This document shows positions 52,080 to 61,921 of a stretch of DNA of 64,000 nt, one piece after another. This DNA is from Phymatolithon calcareum (lineage: Eukaryota > Rhodophyta > Florideophyceae > Hapalidiales): positions 1,736,001 through 1,800,000 of the forward strand of contig OZ345356.1 of the NCBI GenBank assembly GCA_977006965.1, written 5' to 3'. The notes beneath the pieces were generated by a model. It ran no database searches. It was not told the origin of the DNA and was given only the letters and a program-made list of their open reading frames with translations. Made by a program: the position numbers and the translations under genes. How positions within the stretch are numbered: position 1 is the stretch's first letter; each line of letters begins with the position of its first letter.

Positions 52080-52519
52080 GCGTTCCGAAGACTATTCCCT
52101 ATTCCCTATCCCATACATCACATGCTGTCCGGCCAAAGCATCCAGGCAGCTCGTACTATCGGTGAACCACTGAATCTGTTTTACGTCATCGAATTGCAGT
52201 TTTTTAACCGCTTCGAAAGCTCGGACCGCTGTGAATGCTTCCGCGTCGAAGGATGAACCGACAGCTCCGGTTCTCATGCAAGTTTCCTTCTGTACGATGT
52301 CCCCGCATATGATCAAGATACTTGCGTCACCGACCTGACTGGGGATTCTCCGGTACATATCGAGAATGTCTCCGTCCTCGTCGCAGATGTTTACTTGCAT
52401 CTGGGAGTTAGTGCGGGACTTGTGATACGCGTGTTCGTCCCCATCGTCGTCTGTCAGCAACATGTCCGGTTGTTTCTGATGTTGAGATTCAAACTTTTGG
52501 AAAGCTGGATGTCCTCTAT
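52080..52519 (-). pseudogene. RNase H domain (second part) of another LINE
   Basis: Minus-strand 123-codon frame: GAVGSSFDAEAFTAVRAFEA (catalytic Glu in -AE--A) and IQWFTDSTSCLDALAG (catalytic Asp in -FTDS--). The first catalytic Asp segment is in 57743-58057 (EIWTDG). The two are separated by LINE A4, so they formed one domain before that insertion. Confidence 0.85.
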
Positions 52520-54714
52520 TTTCTTTTTTTGAATTTTGAATTTATTAAACGACCTCACGAACACTCATAAGACTGTAAGGGAGATGCGTTTCAGATGCTA
52601 CTACCTTGGTAGCTCCGTTAAAGCCCGCAAAGCTCTTTGCTATCGTCGTAGCCCTAGCTGCAAAAACCCTCCTCCAGAGAAGGTGGACGGAAAAGCTTAG
52701 AGTCCACTTGTCCTGTTCGTAGGAAACTCAGCGTCGCCGTTCTATTTTGTCTTCGTTTATTCCATGTCGTCATAAAAGACGATTGTGAGGAATAGTACTT
52801 TGTCAAATGCCTTTTCAGTCTCACTAGTCTCCTCTTCTGTTAGTCGATATCTTTGAAGGTACGCTTCGAGCTTGTTCATGAGAGTTGGTACGATTTCACC
52901 GAATTTGTCTTCCAGAAGTGTGGTACTCAATGGGGGAAAACGTCCGAATGCCCATTTAATCGCAAATTGGCGGTGACGTGCTTTCGGTAGTCTGATGATG
53001 GCGGGAGCAGACCCGGGAATATCATAAGGAATATTCCTCTTTCTGGTCGCCTCCAAGCCTTCTCCTTCGTCTTTAAAGAGCATGTCCCTCAACGATTTTG
53101 CTGAAACTCGCTGCTTAAGATAGGTTAATGCCGTCTCGAATAGGTCGTGATGTAACATTGATGATATGTCACGACACACCCATTGCAATTCCTCAACGTC
53201 TCTTTCCTCTCTTGGGACTGCGAGCAAGCCCATTTTCCTTGTTCTGGCTCGTTCAAGCATTCGTAACGCTAGAACTAGTCTTCTGTCTTCCGCATTATGT
53301 ATGCGGCAGAGAAGACGAAGTCTCGCGGTTCGATTTTTTGCGATTGGACCAAATACTTGTCCAAAAAAAGTCTTCTCCACGTCTGCAATAGCTGTTTGAA
53401 CTCTTGTCGTCCATGGCGTCAGGTGCATGGCATATTCCCATCTTGGCTGTGTCAAGGCCTTGTACATCTTGATTGCTTTTAAGGGGCTGAGTCCCCGGGC
53501 TGTTACACCAAGGGATCTCAGCTGATACACTGCTATCTTGGCCTGTCGGATGCGTTCAAGCATTTTCTTGTCGTTAACTCCCTCACTGCTGAGTGATATG
53601 CCAAGGTATGGGACTTCTTTGACTTTTGTCAGCGTTTTCCCAGAAAGCTTGAATGTGGGTGATCTTGTGCCTTCGGAGAGAAGAACTTCGCTCCTCCCGG
53701 CTTTCGTGTTCCACCTCATTTGTCTATCTCTTGCCCATTGCGAAGAAATATTTAACAGTCTCTGTAGTCCGACTGGTGATTTTGCCGTTAGGAGCACGTC
53801 GTCCGCGAAAAGAACTGCTGCCACGTCGGCAGCATCCCTTGGAACTTGGCTTATTCTTTCTGCGAATTCGTCCATGAATAGATTATACAAACTTGGGCTC
53901 AGCGGGGATCCCTGAGGTACTCCCCTGTCGATTAGAAACCACTTTTGCTGGGAATCGTCAATCGTTGATACCCAGGGCGGTGTCAGGAAAGCCTCGATCA
54001 TCTCGCATAGGTCTTGTGGTAGAACAACGCTCATTCGCTCTTGCAAGTACTTTCGTGGAACTGTGTCGTACGCTGCCGTCAAGTCCAATACTGCAATCCC
54101 TGCCCTCGGTTCTGTAGTTCCAGAGCCCTTAAGATTGCTAGCTCCGTGCTCTTGCCTTTTTGGAATCCCAGTTGGATTCTGTGGTTCTTGTATCTTCGGC
54201 GGAGCATAATATCCAGTGCTGACTCAATAATCTTTCGGACTTGACTCAGTAAAGATATTGGTCGGAAATTTTTTGGATCGTCATGGGCTCCTTTCTGGTA
54301 CAGCGGGACTAAGAGAGCTTTTAGCCACGCTGTCGGGAGAACTCTACATCTTCCGCAGGCGGTCCACAGCTCAAAGACGAGGTCTGCACTTCTATCTAGG
54401 TCAGCTTTCATCATTTCGGTCTTCACCTCATCCAGCCCTGGGGCCTTCTTGGTCGGAGCTTTGAGGAGTGCGTTTCTGATAAGGACGCGCATATGCGAAG
54501 AGAAACGGAAATAGGAGGATCTTTGTCGCCATCCTCCTTCATCTCGGCATGTCTGGGACACGTGAGCAGTAAACAGTGTTTTGTGCAATGGACGGCCAGT
54601 CATCTTGTTCCTTGACGTTCTTCTTGTCCTCATCTTCTGCATTCTAGCGATTTGCTCAATCGCCTTGGACCCACCCTTTTCTTTTACATCATCTACTGTC
54701 TAGTTTACTAACCA

Positions 54715-54746
54715 CCTCAATTGAGGATAAATCCCTCAATTGAGGG
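54715..54746. repeat. Paired CCTCAATTGAGG palindromes, left end
   Basis: CCTCAATTGAGG at 54715-54726 and CCCTCAATTGAGGGG at about 54733-54747. The mirror pair is at 56986-57019. Copy 1 has one at each end (47590-47602 and 49488-49503). Candidate transposase-binding sites. Confidence 0.8.
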
Positions 54747-54823
54747 GCTTTTTGAAAGCTCAAAAAAGTATGTAGAAAGAATGCGAAACAGAAAGTTCGC
54801 GCCAAATTTGGGAAGGCGGGCTT

Positions 54824-56952
54824 GTGTTCTGCCTGAATGAAATCAATGGTCGCGCAAGCACATCGCTTCGCGTGAAATGGGTCCCAGTTCAGAAACCGAC
54901 TGAGAAAACTAAGATTAAGACACTCAAGATTGTTAACATCAAGGCAGGAAAGGTTGACGAAGGTTCTCCGTCCTCTCGAATGCTTGTATCAAGTCCCAGC
55001 ACGCAGAACTCTGCACCACAAAATCCGGCTTACAGTACTCGTGGTCGTCCGTCTTCTTCGCCAAATGCCAGTTTATTGTCCCCAGTCGCAACGACAAGCT
55101 CTCCAAAACGGCACACAAGCTTCAATACAACCCTCAGAAGCTATGGACGCCCTATACCAGGCACTCTCGCCTACGCCATGCAAGGCTCTTGGGACCAGGT
55201 GTCGCAAGAGGAAGTAGATGTCATCACACCCGACCGCGAACGCAACGTTATTGCTCATGGGGTGCCATGGTACCAGCGACAAGTTCTAAGCCCGATTGGG
55301 GGACGAATTCCACGTCAGTTCTGGACAGTTCGCACTCCACATGGAGATTTTATATCGGAAAATGGTGGTATTGGGCATCACACGCCCTATGATTGCATTA
55401 TGATCATGTTTCCGCAAGGTCACCTTCGAAAAATAGCAGCATGGACGTCCGCGAAGCTGAAACGAATGGCTCGAAAAGAGACTACGGTCACAGAGCTGAT
55501 TAAGTTTTTCGGAATCCTCGTCCTCATGACATGATTTGAGTTCGGCGCTAAGACTGATCTATGGCATACTACCAGGCAGAACAAATACATTCCGGCTCCT
55601 TGTTTTTCAAACACTGGGATGTCAAGAGACAGGTTCACCGCATACCTTCGGTGCGTTACATTCAGCATACAACCTAGTGAAAGAGGCAGCATGTCTTCTG
55701 CGCATTACCGCTGGGCGCTCGTTCAAGATTTTGTCAATGCCATAAACGAGCACCGAAAGCGCAATGTGTCGCCGTCGGACCTCATTTGCGTTGATGAGTC
55801 TATATCTCGCTGGTATGGCAACGGAGGTCATTGGCTTGATGTCGCATTACCTCAGTACATTGCGATTAACCGTAAGCCGGAGAACGGTTGCGAGATACAG
55901 AACTCTGCATGTGGAAGAAGTGGGATAATGCTGCATCTCGAGCTCGTTACAACCGCAGAAGACGAGAAGAAAAAGGATTTCGAAGGCGAAATGGCCCATG
56001 GTACAGCATTTTTACGCCGTCTTGTTGCCGCATACTCTGGCACAAGGCGCATTGCCTGCGCGGATTCTTACTTTGCGAGTGTTGAATCTGCAAAGATGCT
56101 TCTTCGTTTGGGCCTAAAATTCGTTGGATTCATCAAAACGGCGTCTAAGAAGTATCCCATGGACTACCTTCAAGAATTGAGATTTCAGAAAGAGGTCAAT
56201 GTGTTTCTCTCGTTCGAAAATCCTTGAACGGTGAGCCGTTAATGATGGCGGCTCTTTGGGTTGACCGGGATCGCCGCTATTTTATTTCGACTGCCTCTAC
56301 GACACTGGAAGGCAAACCGCACAATCGTGTGCGTTGGCGTCAGCTTGAAGAAGGACCGTCTCGTGTTGAGCTGTCCGTGCCCCAGCCCGAGGTATGAGAG
56401 ACGTACTACTCTGCGTGTGCGCAAATCGACAAGCACAATCGGTGCGGCCAAGAGAGCTTGGATCTCGAGAAGAAAGTCAACACCCTGGACTGGTCGTGCC
56501 GCGTTAACACATCTCTTTTGACGATTTGTGTGGTTGAGAGCTCGCTTTTATTCTCCGGTGCGCATGCAGAGTATCAGGATCATATGACGCAACGAAGGTA
56601 TTATGAAGAGCTGGCCGAGCAACTCATCGATAACTCGTTCGATTCGCGTAATACTCGTCGCCGCTCAACCACTCCTGAACGTACTTTTGTCTCCGGGAGC
56701 GGTGTTGGAACCCACTTAACCCCCACGAGAAAGAAAAGGAAGACTGCGGATGGCATGATGACTAATTTTGCTTCGCAAAAGAACTGCAGGGTCTGCAAAG
56801 TCAAGAAGACAACGCTGGTGTGCTCATCATGTAACAGGCTAGATGGTGCCGCAATATTCATTTGCGGCACGTCTACTGGAAGGAATTGCTTCGCGAAGCA
56901 TGTGGAAGACATCCATGAGCTTGACGCTTTTGATGTGCCCGATAGTGAGTAG
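54824..56952 (+). pseudogene. piggyBac-like transposase, frameshifted
   Basis: Frame 1 (54824-55534) gives the N-terminal region and LRKIAAWTSAKLKRMARKET, then a stop. The core (55536-56227) carries the first catalytic Asp in LICVDESISRWYG and the second in RIACADSYFASVESAK, typical of DDE_Tnp_1_7. After another stop at about 56225 the reading WVDRDRRYFISTAST and then IDKHNRCGQESLDLEKK (third Asp position) follow in shifted frames. The C-terminal 100 residues (56600-56952) hold a Cys-rich motif (CRVCKVKKTTLVCSSC ... CGTSTGRNC, then H--DIH), the zinc-binding tail of piggyBac transposases. It would have cut and pasted the element at CTAG. Confidence 0.85.
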
Positions 56953-57731
56953 CTTTCATGTGCAAAAATTAAATGATTTTCGTTACCTCAATTGAGGAAA
57001 ACCTGCCCCTCAATTGAGGAAATACTTCAGTAAACTAGATACTAGGTATTCTTGATACTGCTGCCGCTTTCTTTTGTTCACCAACTTCCGTATCTCTTTA
57101 CGGCATTCCTCATATCGCTGCCAAGCCTCCTCTGAATCCTGTTCACAAGCTTTCTTGTATAGTTTCTTGCGACGTTTAGACATCCGTTCAAGAGTTGTGT
57201 TCCAAAACGGTTTGTAGCCAAACGGGGTTGTTTTCTTCTGTCTCCATGGTTCGCATAGCGTTTCGACACTTCTGTCGTATAGTCGGTCTAGTTGTTCTCG
57301 GGAACTGCACTGTTTCAAATCCTCGACGATTCCTGGAATGGTCTTTCCGTATATTTCCAGAACGTGCTCTTGCATTCTGTCATCCCTCCATAGTTTCGCA
57401 GATATTCGAGGCTTTTGGACCCTTCTATGCTCTTGTCGAGTCGATAAACTGGTTGTTACTGGTCGGTGTTGCGTATTACCAGTCCATACATCTGTTGGTG
57501 AACTGACCGCTGTCGGTGTAATGCCTTTGCTTATAAAAAGTCGATGTTGCTCTTATAGCGCTTTGTGCGGAAACTGAAACCTGTCCAGGTTTGAACATCC
57601 CAGTTCTTAGCTGCTGCCCAACGAACAATTTGGTTTCCCCTCCTATTTGAGCGTAGATCCCATCTGAGGTGGCGAGCGTTCCAATCACCGCACACAATTG
57701 CCTTGCCTCGTGCATATGTATTCACCATGGG

Positions 57732-60360
57732 TGTCCTCTATGCTAAGCGGCGTTAAACGTCTTGATATTAACGGTGCACCATTCTTCGTCCCATCGGACA
57801 GAAACTTTTTTGTTTTCGGCTAGGTTCTGCAGATCTGTTTCTGGTATTGCATGAGCGATGCCATCCGTCCATATTTCTATGTCGGCCAGGTGCTCCGCAT
57901 TCCTTTTCCCAATGTACCCTCCGGATGTCACCAGGAGATCTAAGGGGATAGCCGCTTCGGGGCGAGTGTCTCCGAGTGAGAATTTGCAACGCCGAGAAGC
58001 GAGGACTCGGAAGGAGCACCCTTTTTGTAATTCCACCTTTTCATGAGACCAAGACATCAGCGTGGAAAATGTAGGGCAGATACTCCTTGACCCCTTCGGA
58101 TCGGAGTCGTCCGGATACTCCCGGATTTATTCTCGGCAATTTCTACGTCTATCATACCGTGAGAGCAGAAAAGCACGGAGTGTCAGCCACCTATCAAGTT
58201 ACAGTGCCCTCTAACTAAATAAATAAAGCGGCGATACTTATGCAGAACCCTGATTTCTGAAAAAAATCAGGGACACCTGTCCTAACTTCGTCATAAATTC
58301 CTAACTCTAGAAGTGGAATTTTGCTCCATGAGCTACAAACTTGTAGTCGGTCGTTGCTTCAATGAGTTCACTGTCAATAGTGACCGCCTGGTTCAGTCTG
58401 TCTTTTGGATGCCTTCCGCCAGTCGCGAAACTTAACACTTTGCATTTCGTTGCGTTGACCTTGTTTCGAATTTTCTTGCAACAACTTCATAGGGCCCGTA
58501 AGGCTTTGTTTCGTTTCTTGGTGACTTTATCCCAGTTGATCCCTCTCCCATGGAAGCTTTTGTCATAGGAAAAGCTAAAGTGTTCCACATCCTCGACTTT
58601 GACATCCAGATCCAAAATGTAGACGTTCCGACGGCTTGGCGAAAGAGAGCTGCCTTGTGGCTAGCCGCATCAACGTACCCACGATCTACCGACAGTTCCG
58701 CTGAAAGGGCATCTAGCTCGGGCGGTAAGTCAAGTCGGCGCGATTCTAACATAGCGTATTGGAGGGACAGCCGAGGTTACCTATTTTCGCTAGGAATGCG
58801 GGCATAACTACACAGTTGTACGCTGCACTGAAGTCGACGAAAATGGCAGCTCACTTCTGCCGGCTGGAGAGGGAATTTTCTGTGCGCTGAGCAATGGCCG
58901 TGTTGTGTTCCTGAGTGTCCCGCGCTTGAGTCGAAGGTAGCCGCGAATCGACCAACGCCGTGAAGTGTAGTCCAACGAGCAGTCCGGCAACTCTGTTAAC
59001 AAGGGAGGACAAAGATATGGGATGCAATGTCGTTGGCTTCTGGTATTTCGAGAAGAAGAACCTCTATCTATGCTGCTGGAATTTCACCATCTCGCCAGCT
59101 TCGATTCAAGAGGTCAAGAATAAGACTAGTTGCGAATACAAAGATTCTGCGAAGAAATTCGACTTCTATATTATCAGGGCCGGTTGTGGTACGACTTTGC
59201 GGAGCTCTTATGGCACCAGATAGTTCTCAGATTGAAGCTTCAAGTTCGTTGTCAAGTGAACCGCGAACACGGACATCAGCCAGGTACTGAAACTTCTCGT
59301 TCTGTGTTTTGTTGCGGTTCTTTGAGACGTAGCTCTTGATGATATCCGCAGGCAGTGCTTGATCAGACTTCGACAGTCCCATACAATCGTTGCTCAGGAC
59401 GTCTTTTTCTTTCGATGGCAGCTAGAACTACCCGACTTCTCGGTTGAGCCTCGCAGGTGTGCTAGCGTCAGCAATCACGTCTGGCAGCCGCAATAACGCC
59501 GTCCGTGCTGGCTCTGACTTGGGCAAATATGTCAAAATTCTCAGGAGAGCGGTTCTGACGATATGCGATATCCTACTACTTATGCTTCTTACCGTGTTCG
59601 CGGCGGCATTCTTTAAACATAATTTCCTCTAAAGGTTTTCTCGTGGTCTTGCATGTTTAGCGCCTGTAATTATAGATTTTACAAAACGTCAATTGTCTTC
59701 GTCGATAGTGTCCTGGTTTCCCGGTAGTTACAGGTGCACTTCGCCTACCTTTTCAGAGAGCGATTTCCAGTCGGTTTTATTAAGACACCGTCGACTAAGT
59801 GTGTTGACAGTCGTCAGGACTGATCAACGCTCGCCGAATGTCGTCGGAAGCACTTCCTATTGGCATTGCAGAAATATACACTGCTGATATTCCATGTCTT
59901 GTGTCCAGAGTCAAGGTGCCGTCGTTACGAACGATGAGGCCCTCTCATTCAAAACTCGTTAGCGCGTTTGTGGACAAATAAAACTGGCATGTCAAGATTG
60001 AGCAGCGTGCCCTGTAGATGAGAGCATCCACATCGGCGGCGTCTAACTTTTCGACAGTCACAGTTTACTGGCAGGCAGATGCGTGCCTATTTCATTACGC
60101 CGCCGCCTCCGAGTAATGTACCATCATCCTCGTCTGCCAGGTTGAAAATCAACAGCCGTAGATACTTGGAGTGTCATCTTTGTCGATCTGTATAGTGTCC
60201 GACAGCAGCAAATGGTCTGCTTTCGTCTTGTTAGCTGGTTTCGTAATTTGAGCAGTTGGAGGATTTCCCGAAGACTCAGATTCCTTTCCATGTTGCTAAC
60301 GAGAAGGAGAGAGAGCCCTTTTGATCGTCGGGGAAGGAAGAGGGAGCCTTTATGCACCAA
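57732..60360 (-). mobile_element. RNase H-encoding LINE, decayed (host of LINE A4)
   Basis: On the minus strand: an APE-like trace (about 59640-60360, weak), RT pieces HPISLSSLVNRVAGL (about 59030), AIFVDFSAAYNCVV (motif A, about 58830), thumb-like KVNATKCKVLSFATGGRHPK (about 58430), and the start of RNase H (ADIEIWTDGIA, about 57880), continuing at 52519 after LINE A4. Many stops. The order RT then RNase H places it in an RNase H-bearing clade, unlike the other LINEs here. Confidence 0.65.
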
Positions 60361-60500
60361 AATCGGGGACTAGGACAAACCGCTTCCGTATTCAAATACG
60401 AACAATGTTCTGACTTGGGTTCCATTTTGCCCACGAGGCGTTGGTTCACGCTTTGTGGTCCAAGCGCCCTTCAGAAAAGCGGAGACCATTCGACCAGACT
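60361..60500. other. No feature recognised
   Basis: Nothing supported. Confidence 0.4.
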
Positions 60501-60790
60501 TTTATTTATAATTTACAATCTCATCTACAGACGCTTGGGGCAACTTTCCTAGTGCCAAGAGATTTTAGCTTGCTTCTCTCTCTATAAAAGAGTTTTTGTG
60601 GTGTAAAACAACTCATTGGACTACAAAACCCACCTCTGGTCTCCTTCAGAGCCTTAAGCGGGAGAATCAGTCCCCTGTCTTGTTGCATGCGGTGATTTCA
60701 TGTTGCGAGCAGTCCTTATTTTTTCGCAGCCAGAACATGGTTAAGAGCTCGTCGATTGATCGCTAAGAGAATGGATATCGCCGGGACAAA
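60501..60790 (-). mobile_element. LINE C 3' end
   Basis: GACGCTTGGGGCAACTTTCC and CCACCTCTGGTCTCC as in other LINE C copies. The ORF2 end (IDELLTMFW) is at about 60740-60765. The tail side is degenerate. Confidence 0.75.
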
Positions 60791-61360
60791 TTAATGCAAG
60801 GTATTTGCTTCAATTTTGCCAGCAGAACTTTCATCGCATGTATATTGCAAATGTGATACTCTATGACAAAGATAGATGTAGCTCTCGAAAAAACTCGTTC
60901 TTGGCGCGCTAGTCTTCTCCAGGCACACTCCACAGATACTCAATCAATCCATCTACATGCTTATTATGGTGACTTGGCATGCTAGTCTTCTACCCGAACA
61001 ATTTACAGATGCTTCGTCAATTCACCTACAAGCCTCATAGGGTGATCTCTGTTCATGACGGCATCGCCCTGCGCAATAAGTCTTTTCACACTTTCATCAA
61101 CGCAAAACTGGACAGTGTTGGAGCTTTTAGAGTCGGCATTAGTAGCAGAGATTTCCACTTCCTGAGGAAACTCTTCAACGATAGACTACGCAGAAAATGT
61201 CACTTCCAACGCCACTATCATACTCTCCATTTTCTATAAGACTAGCACCCTTCAAATTGTCATTATAGCTTGCATTTACATCAAGCCCGAACAAATAGCA
61301 TTACAGAAATTACAGCACCGTAAGTTTTGGCTCATCCTCCAGTCGCAATAACACCATTAT
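60791..61360. other. No gene supported
   Basis: An 86-codon plus-strand frame (60979-61239) has no recognisable motif. Confidence 0.4.
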
Positions 61361-61369
61361 ATTATGTAG

Positions 61370-61620
61370 AGCACTTTTGGGCTGGAGTATGAGACACATG
61401 GCGCTGCACTTGTCCAAGCTTCTTGTTCTCGGTTTCCCAAGGATTTCTCGAAGAACATAGATTCAACCTTCCTGACTTTCGAGGATATCTTCGCGGTCCA
61501 AGGTGTGAAATATCGAGAATATTTCCATCTTGACTGCGCAAGACATTTGTACACCTGAATCTCCTTCGCGAGGTGTTCACTATTAATAAAAAACACTCCG
61601 TCGACGACACTTAAGCACAT
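61370..61620 (-). mobile_element. LINE fragment, post-RT block
   Basis: EIQVYKCLAQSRWKYSRYFT and KVESMFFEKSLGN match IKMYKALIQPRWEYAMHLTP and EKTFFGQVFG of LINE A. Confidence 0.7.
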
Positions 61621-61679
61621 TTTTAGATTTCTTGATCCTGTTCCGTTCGTGCACTATTTATAGTCTTTTCTGAGGATTA

Positions 61680-61830
61680 TCGCCCTTCTTTTCGAGTGCT
61701 ACGAGCTCAATCAAAGCATCTATCCCAAAGTATATCTCCAAGGTTGATTTTCTCTACAGTGGAGCTCTGTTGAATATCACTCTTAGGCACCACTGCCGCG
61801 TTGGAGCTGACAATGAGAAGCGTTTTTAGC
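61680..61830 (-). mobile_element. LINE B fragment
   Basis: RQWCLRVIFNRAPL-stop-RKSTLEIYFGIDALIELVAL matches RCLWLKFNRVPLWRKSVLGA and ALVELVALQ-type sequence of LINE B1. Confidence 0.75.
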
Positions 61831-61921
61831 ACTCAAGGATGACTAGGGCTTTACTTAGATGAGAGCGGCAGTACTTAGAGTGGGTTATCGATCACGCTTG
61901 TTGCTGGAGAGGGCAGACTAG

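Larger units (their letters stand above)
54697..57041 (+). mobile_element. piggyBac-like element, copy 2
   Basis: 2345 bp inserted in LINE A4. Ends TGTCTAGTTTACT (54697-54709) and its complement AGTAAACTAGATA at 57029-57041 (one base differs). Flanks CTAC (54693-54696) and CTAG (57042-57045). The uninterrupted LINE A at about 4731-4736 reads CTAG on this strand, so the left copy has a single change. Two CCTCAATTGAGG palindromes lie inside each end. Confidence 0.9.
52520..57731 (-). mobile_element. LINE A4, 5'-truncated, split by piggyBac-like copy 2
   Basis: TSD TGTCCTCTAT at 52510-52519 and 57732-57741. From right: endonuclease (NTYARGKAIVCGDWNARHLRW, 57728 down), linker, the piggyBac-like element (54697-57041), RT with FRPISLLSQV, a 4-base deletion near 54095 (frameshift in motif A), and an open 443-codon C-terminal frame from 54088 to 52757 (AVLFADDVLL, GVPQGSPLSPSLYN, HRQFAIKWAFGRFPP). 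It is very similar to 3047-6923. Confidence 0.95.

Noticed and set aside
60979-61239. 86-codon plus-strand frame
   Set aside because: No recognisable domain and it lies between decayed LINE pieces.
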